Below, in pieces: positions 7,462 to 16,080 of a stretch of 42,039 nucleotides of DNA. This DNA comes from Owenweeksia sp. GTDB lineage: Bacteria; Bacteroidota; Bacteroidia; Flavobacteriales; Schleiferiaceae. A program made the translations under genes and the position numbers. Within the stretch, counting starts at the first letter, position 1. Each line of letters opens with the position of its first letter. The notes under the pieces were generated by a model. It did no database searches and was not told where the DNA came from. It saw nothing but the letters and a program-made list of their open reading frames with translations. The stretch covers positions 1 through 42,039 of the forward strand of contig JANQHO010000135.1 in the NCBI GenBank assembly GCA_028277105.1, in the 5' to 3' direction.

Positions 7462-8070
7462 CTATTTTACTACCTTGTATCGGCTGGCTACCTCATCCCA
7501 ATTGATCACATTAAAGAAGGCAGTAATGTAATCAGGTCTGCGGTTTTGATATTTCAAATAATAAGCGTGCTCCCATACATCCAAACCTAAAATGGGGGTG
7601 CCTTTGGTTTCAGCTATATCCATCAAAGGATTGTCTTGGTTAGGGGTAGAAGTAACGTGCAATTTACCGTCTGCCCCTACGATCAGCCAGGCCCAGCCGG
7701 AACCAAAACGGGTAGCGGCCGCATTGCTGAATTCGTTTTTAAAATTGTCAAAGGAGCCAAAAGCTTCGTTGATGGCATCAGCCAGCTCACCGGAAGGGTT
7801 ACCACCACCATTGGGACCCATTACTTTCCAGAAAAGATCGTGGTTGTAATAACCACCGCCATTATTACGAACGGTTCCGGAGTGTTGCGATATATTTTGG
7901 AGGATATCCTCAATAGATTCATTTTCAAGGGAAGTACCTTCGATAGCCGCATTCAATTTAGAAGTGTATCCTGCGTGATGCTTGCCGTGGTGGATTTCCA
8001 TGGTCTGAGCGTCAATATGAGGCTCCAGTGCATCTTTAGCATAAGGTAATTCGGGAAGTTCAAAAGCCAT
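7462..8070 (-). CDS. sodA: Superoxide dismutase, Mn/Fe family
   Basis: Dismutates superoxide to oxygen and hydrogen peroxide in the cytoplasm. The 202-aa length is typical. Metal ligands are H27 (MEIHHGKHH), H77 ([11 protein letters not shown]), D164 and H168 ([10 protein letters not shown]). The outer-sphere glutamine is Q145 in STPNQDNPL, and glycines occupy the site of the FeSOD glutamine. This is the manganese or cambialistic signature rather than a strict FeSOD. It is a single-gene unit with its own terminator, divergent from addA. A TAGCTTTG element (8120-8113) lies upstream. Confidence 0.96.
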   Translation of the reverse strand: MAFELPELPYAKDALEPHIDAQTMEIHHGKHHAGYTSKLNAAIEGTSLENESIEDILQNISQHSGTVRNNGGGYYNHDLFWKVMGPNGGGNPSGELADAINEAFGSFDNFKNEFSNAAATRFGSGWAWLIVGADGKLHVTSTPNQDNPLMDIAETKGTPILGLDVWEHAYYLKYQNRRPDYITAFFNVINWDEVASRYKVVK

Positions 8071-8112
8071 AGTTTATTGTTTTACGTTTTGTGAATAAAT
8101 GGAATATTGTAA

Positions 8113-8120
8113 CAAAGCTA
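8113..8120 (-). promoter_or_regulatory. -7 promoter element of sodA
   Basis: On the minus strand TAGCTTTG matches TAnnTTTG, 42 bases upstream of the sodA ATG. No TTTG is found at the -33 position, so only this half is supported. Confidence 0.4.
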
Positions 8121-8211
8121 TTTTAATTAAGTTTAACTCACTATTGATATGTCAAAACAGCAAATTGCTTAATTCTATTGAGCAAGGCTAACATCTTAAC
8201 AAATAGCTTTT

Positions 8212-11200
8212 TTGGTACAGCAAAAAATTCCCTTTTTAATTTTTGACGCCTCGGCCGGAGCGGGAAAAACGTATAATTTGGTAAAACAATACCTGCGGAT
8301 CTGCCTGCAGGGAAATTATCCGGGCACCTACCAGAGGATATTGGCGATAACCTTTACCAATAAAGCAGCTAACGAGATGAAAGAACGCATCATTTATGCG
8401 TTGCAACATTTTTCGTCCTATCCCCAACTGGGTAAGTTTGAGTCTCTTTTTAATGATTTGAAAGCAGAAACCGGATTAGAAGAAAAAGAACTGGTTCATC
8501 GCTCCGGTAAAATTCTCCGGTCTATTTTACATGCCTACTCTGCTTTTTCCGTTTCCACCATTGATAAATTTACCAATCGCCTGATCCGGAGTTTTTCAAA
8601 CGAACTCAGAATCAGTGGGAACTATGAGGTAGAACTGGATGCCCCGGCTATCCTCAAAGAAGCTATTGACCGTTTTTTAAATTCCCTGCATCCGGGCGAT
8701 GTAGCAACTATATCGTTAATTAAATTTATTGAAGACCAGCTTCATAAAGGTAGAAGCCCCCGGGTAGAGGAAAGTCTCCTAACGATGTCAAAACAACTTT
8801 TTGATGAAAGAGCATACCCATATTTACAAAAGCTGAAAGGATTTGATGCGGCCGGTATTTCAGAAATAAAAAAAACGCTTAATGCCGAGATTGGAAAAAT
8901 AAAAGAAAAGGCTGCTGCTAAGGCAGAGAAGATCAAGCGTTTTTTGGAAGATGAACAGATAAATGAAGACCTCTTCTCAGGAAAATACCTTCCTAAATAT
9001 CTCGATAAAACCATTGCTGAAGGTAAACTTATCATACCTAATAAAACGCTTCAAAAACAAATAGAAGGTTTACAGGGCTTTTATCCCCAGGCAAAGAAAA
9101 AGATTGCCGGGCCTGTTATAGACCCTGTAGAAGATGGGCTTCGTTCATTAATGAATAAGTTTTTTCAATGGGTTTGGGATCAATTCCCCTTTTATCACTT
9201 GGCGAGCTCAATTCTCAAAGACATTCATGCATTGGCCGTAATAGCCGAAATTGAGAATGAGCTGGAAGAAATTAAACAGCAAACTAACCGTATTCCCATC
9301 GGAGAGTTCAACAAGATCATCAGCGATTACCTGCAGGAACAACCGGCAGCCTTCATATACGAAAAAGCAGGGGAGCGCTATAATCATTATTTTATTGATG
9401 AATTCCAGGATACTTCTGTTTTACAGTGGAAAAACATGGTGCCCTTAATTAATAATGCTATTTCGTCTGGCGGAAGTGCTCTGATAGTAGGCGATGCTAA
9501 ACAAGCGATCTATCGCTGGAGAGGTGGGGAAGTAAACTTACTGTTGAACCTCAGCAATGACAGCGACCTCAGCAATAAGCTTATAAATGGTAGACTCCAA
9601 AGCGAATTATACCAGAGGAAAAGCATTTCCCTGACCGACAATTACCGCAGTCGAAAAAATATAGTAGAGTTTAACAATAGTTTTTTTGAGTTGTCAGCTA
9701 AAGAGTTGTTGTCAGAACAACACCGGGATCTGTTTGGGCGGGCCGCTCAAAACATCAAAGGGGAAGATGGAGGTTATGTCAACGTTGAAAGGTTGATTTA
9801 TGAACAGGATAATCCCGAAGCTTATCAAGAGGCGCAATGCGAAAGGTGTTTACAGATTGTTAATGATGCCATTCAAAACCGGGGTTATCAGCTAAGGGAT
9901 ATCGCTATCCTAACGCGTAAAAAAAGTGAGGCGACTACTTTATCCAGCTATCTGATAGAGAATGGAATAAATGTGGTGAGTGAACAAAGCCTGATGCTGG
10001 ATCAATCTGCTGAGGTTAGAGCGATCCTATCATTTTTTAAGGTGGTATTGCGACCTGATGATTATCGTGGGCGAATAGATTTTGCAGAATACCTTTGGAA
10101 CAAAGCTTCATCAGTATATCCTGAAAAACACACTTTCCTCAGAGAAATTACTAAAGCGACATACCCGCAATTGCAAAGTTTACTGGATGGCTTATTACCG
10201 GATTTTTCCCTTACTACCTTCCCTTACCGCTCACTATTAGACAAGGTTTACCTGTTGATGCAAAAACTGCAGATGAATCACCAACAAAACCCCTATTTAT
10301 TGGCCTTACTGGACAAGGCCTGGGAGTTTGATCTTAAAGGTGAGGGGAGCGAAGCTGCTTTTTTATGTTGGTGGGAAGAAGGAGGCGATCAAACGGCAAT
10401 CTCTTTACCTGATGAACTCAAAGCTCTGAAAATGATGACTATTCATAAAGCTAAAGGTCTGGAATTTCCTATGGCGATCCTTCCGTTTGCCGACTGGCAA
10501 GCTACCAGGGGAACAGATAATAGTGCCTGGCTGGAGCTTGATATCAATGATTTTGGAGGGCTATCCGCAGCAAAAGTCCGACTGACAGAAAATGATCCTG
10601 ACAATTCTTCGAGTAAGATAGATATAACAGTAACGGATAAAAACTATCAGCAGGCGTACCAGATCAATAAGGAGAATATCTATCTGGATAACCTCAACCT
10701 TTTGTACGTTGCCCTCACCAGGGCAGAAAACGAACTTCATGTTATTAGCAGTAAAGGCAGGAGGGACGACAAGGAAAGAATAAGCCTTTATTTTGATAAG
10801 TATCTGCGCAATATTGGAGTTGAAGGCGAGAGCTGGGAAAAGGGAAAACCGCTTTATGTTAACCATGAGATGGTCCAGCAAGAAACTGGGCTAGAGAGAA
10901 GCTACGACAGTGTATTATGGGAAGAAAAATTAGCGGTAAGCTATGGTACTCCCCTAAACTGGCAAGAAGCTGAGGCCAGATCCAGGGGTTCCGTATTACA
11001 CGAAATATTGGCATTTATTAAGTCTCCCGTTGATATAAATAAAGCGATAGAAAGGGCTGTAATGAGAGGAATTATAGAGGTAGAAGAAAGGGAGGAAATA
11101 GAGAAGCCAATAAACTCTGTTTTGTATAACTCTGATTTACAAGATTATTTTAATTCTGAGGCAGAGGTTTTAAACGAAAGGGATATGCTTAATCCTTTAT

Positions 11201-11397
11201 CCTCTAAAAATCGCCCGGACAGGATAGTCATACGGGGAAACAGAGTGGATGTGATCGATTACAAATACGGACAAGAGCAAGAACGTCATAAAGAACAGGT
11301 TGAAAAATATATGCAAAATCTCGTTTCCATGGGCTATGAACAGGGAGACAGGGTTTTAGTGTATATGGGTGAGGAAGTGAAGGTAGAGAAGTGGTAA
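8212..11397 (+). CDS. addA: UvrD/Rep-family helicase-nuclease, AddA/RecB-like
   Basis: A 1061-aa SF1A helicase with a C-terminal nuclease, the AddA-type subunit of the double-strand-break resection complex. Walker A is DASAGAGKT (K19); motif Ia is ITFTNKAANEMKERI; Walker B is FIDEFQDTS (from about 395); later motifs are MMTIHKAKGLEF and LLYVALTRAENEL. The nuclease has GSVLHE (H930) and VIDYK (D1016, K1018) of the PD-(D/E)XK type. The start is taken as TTG 8212: an in-frame stop lies at 8197-8199, no ATG fits, and family members begin just before the Walker loop. The AddB partner is not adjacent: upstream is the divergent sodA and downstream is kbl. Confidence 0.9.
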   Translation: MVQQKIPFLIFDASAGAGKTYNLVKQYLRICLQGNYPGTYQRILAITFTNKAANEMKERIIYALQHFSSYPQLGKFESLFNDLKAETGLEEKELVHRSGKILRSILHAYSAFSVSTIDKFTNRLIRSFSNELRISGNYEVELDAPAILKEAIDRFLNSLHPGDVATISLIKFIEDQLHKGRSPRVEESLLTMSKQLFDERAYPYLQKLKGFDAAGISEIKKTLNAEIGKIKEKAAAKAEKIKRFLEDEQINEDLFSGKYLPKYLDKTIAEGKLIIPNKTLQKQIEGLQGFYPQAKKKIAGPVIDPVEDGLRSLMNKFFQWVWDQFPFYHLASSILKDIHALAVIAEIENELEEIKQQTNRIPIGEFNKIISDYLQEQPAAFIYEKAGERYNHYFIDEFQDTSVLQWKNMVPLINNAISSGGSALIVGDAKQAIYRWRGGEVNLLLNLSNDSDLSNKLINGRLQSELYQRKSISLTDNYRSRKNIVEFNNSFFELSAKELLSEQHRDLFGRAAQNIKGEDGGYVNVERLIYEQDNPEAYQEAQCERCLQIVNDAIQNRGYQLRDIAILTRKKSEATTLSSYLIENGINVVSEQSLMLDQSAEVRAILSFFKVVLRPDDYRGRIDFAEYLWNKASSVYPEKHTFLREITKATYPQLQSLLDGLLPDFSLTTFPYRSLLDKVYLLMQKLQMNHQQNPYLLALLDKAWEFDLKGEGSEAAFLCWWEEGGDQTAISLPDELKALKMMTIHKAKGLEFPMAILPFADWQATRGTDNSAWLELDINDFGGLSAAKVRLTENDPDNSSSKIDITVTDKNYQQAYQINKENIYLDNLNLLYVALTRAENELHVISSKGRRDDKERISLYFDKYLRNIGVEGESWEKGKPLYVNHEMVQQETGLERSYDSVLWEEKLAVSYGTPLNWQEAEARSRGSVLHEILAFIKSPVDINKAIERAVMRGIIEVEEREEIEKPINSVLYNSDLQDYFNSEAEVLNERDMLNPLSSKNRPDRIVIRGNRVDVIDYKYGQEQERHKEQVEKYMQNLVSMGYEQGDRVLVYMGEEVKVEKW

Positions 11398-11398
11398 T

Positions 11399-11406
11399 TA
11401 TATTTG
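11399..11406 (+). promoter_or_regulatory. -7 promoter element before kbl
   Basis: TATATTTG matches TAnnTTTG immediately after the addA stop and 23 bases before the kbl ATG. No TTTG is seen upstream, so kbl may also be read from addA. Confidence 0.35.
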
Positions 11407-11429
11407 TACAACATTAGAAAACAGAAAGG

Positions 11430-12620
11430 ATGTACGGTAAACTACAACAGCATTTACAAAAGGAATTGGAAGACATTAAGTCTTCAGGTCTTTACAAAAA
11501 AGAGCGTATCATAACCGGTGAACAAGGTGCCGAAATTGAAGTGGAAGGAGGTCAAAAGGTCTTAAACTTCTGTGCCAACAATTACCTGGGCTTATCTTCA
11601 CACCCCAAAGTTGTAGAAGCTGCCAAGAAAACCCTGGATAGCCACGGTTTCGGTATGTCGTCCGTGCGTTTTATCTGCGGAACCCAGGATATCCATAAGG
11701 AACTGGAAGAAAAAATAGCTGACTTTTTAGGTACTGAAGATACCATCCTTTACGCAGCTGCCTTTGACGCCAATGGAGGTGTTTTTGAACCGCTTTTAAC
11801 AGCTGAAGATGCTATTATTTCTGACTCTTTGAATCACGCCTCTATTATTGACGGAGTTCGTTTGTGTAAAGCCCAGCGTTTCCGTTACGCCAATAATGAT
11901 ATGGTCGATCTGGAGGAGAAACTTAAAGAAGCCCAATCAGCCAGCCGTTTTCGAATTGTTGTTACTGATGGGGTGTTTTCTATGGATGGCTACGTAGCCC
12001 AATTGGATAAAATATGTGATCTGGCTGAAAAGTATAATGCCCTGGTAATGGTAGACGATTGCCATGCCACTGGTTTTATCGGTAAAACCGGTAGAGGAAC
12101 CCATGAGCTCAATGGCGTTATGGGCCGAGTGGATATTATAACCGGAACTCTTGGAAAAGCTTTGGGCGGTGCCATGGGAGGTTTTACCAGTGGTCGCAAG
12201 GAGATCATAGAGATGTTGCGCCAGCGCTCGCGACCTTATCTTTTTTCCAATTCACTGGCACCTTCTATTGTAGGGGCTTCTATTGCTGTTTTTGAGCTGT
12301 TGAGCGAAACCACAGAACTGCGCGATAAACTGGAGTATAACGTTAACTACTTCAAAGAACGCATTAAAAAAGCTGGGTTTGATATCAAAGATGGTGACTC
12401 TGCTATAGTACCTATTATGGTTTACGATGCGGCCTTGTCTCAAAAATTTGCCGACAGATTACTGGAAGAAGGTATCTATGTTATCGGTTTCTTTTACCCG
12501 GTAGTTCCTAAGGAACAAGCCCGCATCAGGGTACAATTATCGGCAGCACATGAAGAGGAACACCTGGATAAAGCCATAACAGCCTTTACTAAAGTGGGTA
12601 AAGAACTCGGTATTATCTGA
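11430..12620 (+). CDS. kbl: Glycine C-acetyltransferase (2-amino-3-ketobutyrate CoA ligase)
   Basis: PLP enzyme of the alpha-oxoamine synthase family. It converts 2-amino-3-oxobutyrate and CoA to glycine and acetyl-CoA in threonine degradation. The 396-aa length is exactly typical. PLP lysine is K243 in [23 protein letters not shown] and [16 protein letters not shown] are family signatures. A good ribosome site (AGAAAGG) precedes ATG 11430. It follows addA by 32 bases on the same strand. Threonine dehydrogenase is not in the window. Other family members (AONS, ALAS) are less likely given the length and the near-identical Kbl motifs. Confidence 0.95.
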   Translation: MYGKLQQHLQKELEDIKSSGLYKKERIITGEQGAEIEVEGGQKVLNFCANNYLGLSSHPKVVEAAKKTLDSHGFGMSSVRFICGTQDIHKELEEKIADFLGTEDTILYAAAFDANGGVFEPLLTAEDAIISDSLNHASIIDGVRLCKAQRFRYANNDMVDLEEKLKEAQSASRFRIVVTDGVFSMDGYVAQLDKICDLAEKYNALVMVDDCHATGFIGKTGRGTHELNGVMGRVDIITGTLGKALGGAMGGFTSGRKEIIEMLRQRSRPYLFSNSLAPSIVGASIAVFELLSETTELRDKLEYNVNYFKERIKKAGFDIKDGDSAIVPIMVYDAALSQKFADRLLEEGIYVIGFFYPVVPKEQARIRVQLSAAHEEEHLDKAITAFTKVGKELGII

Positions 12621-12851
12621 TATAACATTCACTTTTTCTCATTATTACTCACTACTGAAAGCTTGGCTAAAGGGCTACATCTGCCTATAGGCCTGGTATT
12701 TTTGTGTATTTTTTCAATATGCTTTTTCAGAAGTTCTTTTATCTGAGATGATATCCGATTCATTTACTTTGTGTGTATTTATGAGAAGTAACTAATGCGG
12801 ATTAATAGAATACTGCGGTATTCAGTTCAATTAACCTAATAAGCTAAAAAA

Positions 12852-14246
12852 GTGAGAAATAAGTACTTTGATCTGATCGACCAAACTTTTGACTGGCCCC
12901 AGGAAGGTTTTGAAGTAGAAGACGACAATACCCTGAGATGGAATGGTATTTACCTCATGGATATCATTAAGCAGTACGGCACACCTCTTAAAGTCACCTA
13001 CTTGCCCAAGATCAGCGAGCAGATCCAAAAGGCCAAGCGCATGTTCAATGTAGCTATGGCCAAGGTAGGTTATGAAGGAGAATACAATTATTGTTATTGT
13101 ACCAAAAGCTCCCATTTTTCCTTTGTATTGGAAGAAGCTCTTAAAAATGATATTCATATCGAAACATCCAGTGGTTTTGATATCAACCTGATCGAAGCTC
13201 TCTATGAAGAAGGAGATATCACCAAAGACCGGTTTATCGTATGCAATGGATTTAAAAGGCCTCAGTACATTGAGAATATCGCCCGTCTCGTCAATAACGG
13301 TTTTAAGAACACTATTCCGGTTTTCGACAATAAAAATGAGATCAATCAACTGGAAGAACAGCTGGAAGCCCCTTGTAAAATAGGCATCCGTATTGCTTCC
13401 GAAGAAGAGCCCAAATTTGAGTTCTATACTTCCCGTCTGGGGGTGGGCTATAAAGATATAGTATCCTTTTACAGCGAAAGGATTAAAAACAACAAGTTCT
13501 TCGAGTTGAAAATGTTGCACTTTTTCATTAATACCGGTATTAATGATAATGCCTATTACTGGAGTGAGCTTCTGAAGTGTGTGAACGTTTACGTAGCCCT
13601 TAAGAAAGTTTGCCCCAGCCTGGACTCTCTTAACATAGGAGGAGGGTTTCCCATAAAAAACAGCCTTAGCTTCAATTACGACTACGATTATATGGCCGAG
13701 GAAATAATCGCCCAGATCAAACAGATATGCAATAGTGCCGGGGTAAAAGAACCCGACATTTTTACGGAGTTTGGGTCATTTACCGTGGGAGAGAGCGGGG
13801 CGACCTTCTTCTCCATTCTGGATCAGAAAAAACAAAACGACCGCGAGAACTGGAATATGATCGATGGCTCTTTTATGACTTCCCTGCCAGATTCCTGGGC
13901 TATTAACAGGCGGTTTATTCTTTTGGCTATCAACCGTTGGGAAAAGCAGTACGAAAGGGTTTTACTGGGCGGGCTTACCTGCGACAGTGATGACTATTAT
14001 AATAGTGAGCAGCACGCCAATGCTATTTATCTCCCAAGGTTTAGCCAGGAAGAAAAACAATTTATTGGTTTTTTCCACACAGGGGCTTACCAGGAGAGTT
14101 TGGGCGGCTATGGCGGTATCCAGCACTGTTTGATGCCAGCACCTAAGCACGTAGTAATAGACCGTGATAATGAGGGGAATATCCATACTCGCCTATTTGC
14201 CAAAGAGCAGAGTTATAAGAGCATGTTGAAAATTCTGGGCTATTGA
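12852..14246 (+). CDS. speA: Biosynthetic arginine decarboxylase, short alanine-racemase-fold type
   Basis: PLP-dependent decarboxylase converting arginine to agmatine. The 464-aa length matches the short Bacteroidota form rather than the 630-aa E. coli SpeA. The PLP lysine is K85 in YCTKSSHFSF; later landmarks are IETSSGFDINLIEAL, LNIGGGFPIKNS (PLP phosphate glycine loop), GLTCDSDD and FFHTGAYQESLGGYGG. GTG 12852 is the best start; no ATG precedes the first conserved segment. It heads a plus-strand run with a DHS-like enzyme 67 bases downstream. A TATTTTTG element at 12697-12704 might be its promoter, but it is distant and lacks a -33 box. The 231-base gap upstream shows nothing else clear. 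Confidence 0.9.
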   Translation: MRNKYFDLIDQTFDWPQEGFEVEDDNTLRWNGIYLMDIIKQYGTPLKVTYLPKISEQIQKAKRMFNVAMAKVGYEGEYNYCYCTKSSHFSFVLEEALKNDIHIETSSGFDINLIEALYEEGDITKDRFIVCNGFKRPQYIENIARLVNNGFKNTIPVFDNKNEINQLEEQLEAPCKIGIRIASEEEPKFEFYTSRLGVGYKDIVSFYSERIKNNKFFELKMLHFFINTGINDNAYYWSELLKCVNVYVALKKVCPSLDSLNIGGGFPIKNSLSFNYDYDYMAEEIIAQIKQICNSAGVKEPDIFTEFGSFTVGESGATFFSILDQKKQNDRENWNMIDGSFMTSLPDSWAINRRFILLAINRWEKQYERVLLGGLTCDSDDYYNSEQHANAIYLPRFSQEEKQFIGFFHTGAYQESLGGYGGIQHCLMPAPKHVVIDRDNEGNIHTRLFAKEQSYKSMLKILGY

Positions 14247-14313
14247 CATTTTTAGAAAAATTACCATTGTATTTTTTAAAGCAATTTAAAAACTTGCATA
14301 ACGAATCAGACCT

Positions 14314-15294
14314 ATGAGTAAGCAGCGCAGTACCATCTCTCATTTTTTGGAGGAGAACTATCTTCATTTCAATGCCGCAGCCTTGATGGATGCTGCTAAA
14401 GCCTATGAAAAACACCTGGAGGAGGGCGGCAAAATGATGATCACTTTGGCCGGGGCTATGAGTACGGCAGAGTTAGGAAAAACGCTGGCCGAAATGATCC
14501 GGCAGGATAAAGTGCAGATCATTTCCTGTACGGGAGCCAATCTTGAGGAAGATATTATGAACCTGGTGGCTCATAAGCACTACAAAAGAGTACCTCATTA
14601 CCGCGACCTGAGCCCTAAAGATGAATGGGAACTGCTGGAAGGAGGGTTTAATCGTGTTACTGACACCTGTATTCCGGAAGAAGAAGCTTTTCGCAGATTG
14701 CAGAAACACATTTTTAAATTGTGGAAAGAAGCTGATGGTAAGGGTGAAAGATATCTGCCCCATGAATATATGTTTGAGATGCTCAGGAGTGGGGTCCTGG
14801 AGCAATACTATGAAATAGACCCTAAAAACAGCTGGATGCTGGCAGCTGCAGAAAAGAATTTGCCAATAGTCTGCCCCGGTTGGGAGGATTCTACCATGGG
14901 TAACATCTTTGCCTCTTATTGTGTAAAAGGAGAGCTCAAGCCAACTACCGTTAAAGGAGGTATTGAATATATGACCTGGCTGACAGATTGGTATGTAAAA
15001 AACTCATCAGGAAAAGGGGTTGGTTTTTTCCAGATTGGAGGCGGTATCGCAGGTGACTTTCCCATTTGTGTGGTCCCCATGCTATACCAGGATCTGGAAA
15101 TGGAAGATATTCCTTTCTGGAGTTATTTCTGCCAGATATCGGACAGCACCACCAGTTATGGCTCTTATTCGGGAGCAGTGCCCAATGAGAAAATCACCTG
15201 GGGAAAATTAGATATTGATACACCAAAATTTATTGTCGAATCAGATGCTACTATTGTGGCACCTTTAATATTTGCCTGGCTATTGAATTATTAA
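14314..15294 (+). CDS. Deoxyhypusine synthase-like protein (probable homospermidine-type synthase)
   Basis: A 326-aa member of the DHS fold, which uses NAD to move an aminobutyl group from spermidine to an acceptor amine. TLAGAMSTAELG and SCTGANLEEDIMNLVAH are N-terminal NAD-site signatures; GFFQIGGGIAGDFPI and SGAVPNEKITWGKL follow. K298 in WGK corresponds to the catalytic lysine of human DHS. Bacteria lack hypusinated eIF5A, so family knowledge points to homospermidine synthesis or a related reaction on polyamines; this is inference. Direct coupling to arginine decarboxylase (67 bases) supports a polyamine role. ATG 14314 begins at the expected place. Confidence 0.88.
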   Translation: MSKQRSTISHFLEENYLHFNAAALMDAAKAYEKHLEEGGKMMITLAGAMSTAELGKTLAEMIRQDKVQIISCTGANLEEDIMNLVAHKHYKRVPHYRDLSPKDEWELLEGGFNRVTDTCIPEEEAFRRLQKHIFKLWKEADGKGERYLPHEYMFEMLRSGVLEQYYEIDPKNSWMLAAAEKNLPIVCPGWEDSTMGNIFASYCVKGELKPTTVKGGIEYMTWLTDWYVKNSSGKGVGFFQIGGGIAGDFPICVVPMLYQDLEMEDIPFWSYFCQISDSTTSYGSYSGAVPNEKITWGKLDIDTPKFIVESDATIVAPLIFAWLLNY

Positions 15295-15322
15295 ACTTAC
15301 CAAACACCCTACTAGACCAAAC

Positions 15323-15631
15323 ATGAAAACTCCTAAACCTGACAAAAAAAGAGTAATTGTCGATTATAAAAACATTACTTCAGAAATACTCGAGCTGTTT
15401 ACCGATCGCTATCCTTATGGATATGAGGATGAAGACATCATTAAATTCAAAAACTCCAAAGGGGAAAATGTGTCGGCTGTTCCTTTTGAAACCAGTGACA
15501 CCAAATATTTGATCAAGGTTGGGGTAGAAATGGACAAAAAGATCGAAGCTTTTTTAGATGATGAAGATGATGATGTATCATCGGGTGAAGTAGGTGAAAT
15601 CGCCACTCCGGATGACGAACCGGAAGACTAG
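15323..15631 (+). CDS. Small acidic protein of unknown function
   Basis: A 102-aa cytosolic protein with no signal peptide. The N-terminal half (KNITSEILELFTDRYPYGY) looks folded; residues of about 58-80 form a beta/alpha part; the last 30 residues are strongly acidic and low in complexity (FLDDEDDDVSS, ATPDDEPED). I recognise it as the kind of small conserved hypothetical found in Bacteroidota but know no function. It follows the DHS-like gene by 28 bases and overlaps the next gene by 20 bases, so it belongs to this transcript. An RNA-polymerase-omega or chaperone-like role could be imagined, but nothing in the sequence shows it. Confidence 0.7.
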   Translation: MKTPKPDKKRVIVDYKNITSEILELFTDRYPYGYEDEDIIKFKNSKGENVSAVPFETSDTKYLIKVGVEMDKKIEAFLDDEDDDVSSGEVGEIATPDDEPED

Positions 15632-16079
15632 GAACGCCTATGATTATCTTTATGTAGCCTTACAGATAGCCTTATTTGTATGCTACATACTCCCGTTTGA
15701 ATTCATGCGACTGCATTTTCCTGCCTGGTTCAGGATAATGAGCCTGTTGGTATCAGGGATCGGATTAGCCGTAGTAATATTTGCCATCTTACAACTAAAT
15801 ACCAACCTCACACCTTTTCCAAGTCCTAAAAAGAACAGCTACTTGGTGCAAAGCGGATTGTATAGGTATATCAGGCATCCCATTTATACCGGGATCATTC
15901 TTTTATTGCTCGGCTATGCCTTATACATCGAAAGCCTTTACCGTCTTACTATTTTAATACTGCTTTGGATATTATTTTACTTCAAAACGGTTTACGAAGA
16001 AAAAGCTTTAATTCAGAAATTTCCCGACTACAAGGAATACAAGGTAAAAACAGGCCAGTTCTGGCCTTTAAAGAGATGA
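15612..16079 (+). CDS. Isoprenylcysteine carboxyl methyltransferase family membrane protein
   Basis: A 155-aa polytopic membrane protein of the ICMT/PEMT superfamily (SAM-dependent methyltransferases acting at the membrane). About four hydrophobic segments are seen. The family signature is YRYIRHPIYTGIIL near residue 88, with VYEEKALIQKFPDYKEY near the C-terminus. I chose ATG 15612, overlapping the previous gene by 20 bases; GTG 15594 is possible but overlaps more. The substrate is unknown: bacterial members methylate lipids or small thiols, and prenylated proteins are not expected. It is the last gene of the polyamine-linked run and ends 1 base before the convergent secreted-protein gene. 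Confidence 0.85.
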   Translation: MTNRKTRNAYDYLYVALQIALFVCYILPFEFMRLHFPAWFRIMSLLVSGIGLAVVIFAILQLNTNLTPFPSPKKNSYLVQSGLYRYIRHPIYTGIILLLLGYALYIESLYRLTILILLWILFYFKTVYEEKALIQKFPDYKEYKVKTGQFWPLKR

Positions 16080-16080
16080 G

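Noticed and set aside
12697-12704. TATTTTTG as promoter for arginine decarboxylase
   Set aside because: It fits the -7 consensus but has no -33 element and lies nearly 150 bases from the start codon, so it is not listed as a feature.
12831-13520. 229-codon minus-strand frame
   Set aside because: It is the shadow of the arginine decarboxylase gene, whose motifs are unmistakable on the other strand.
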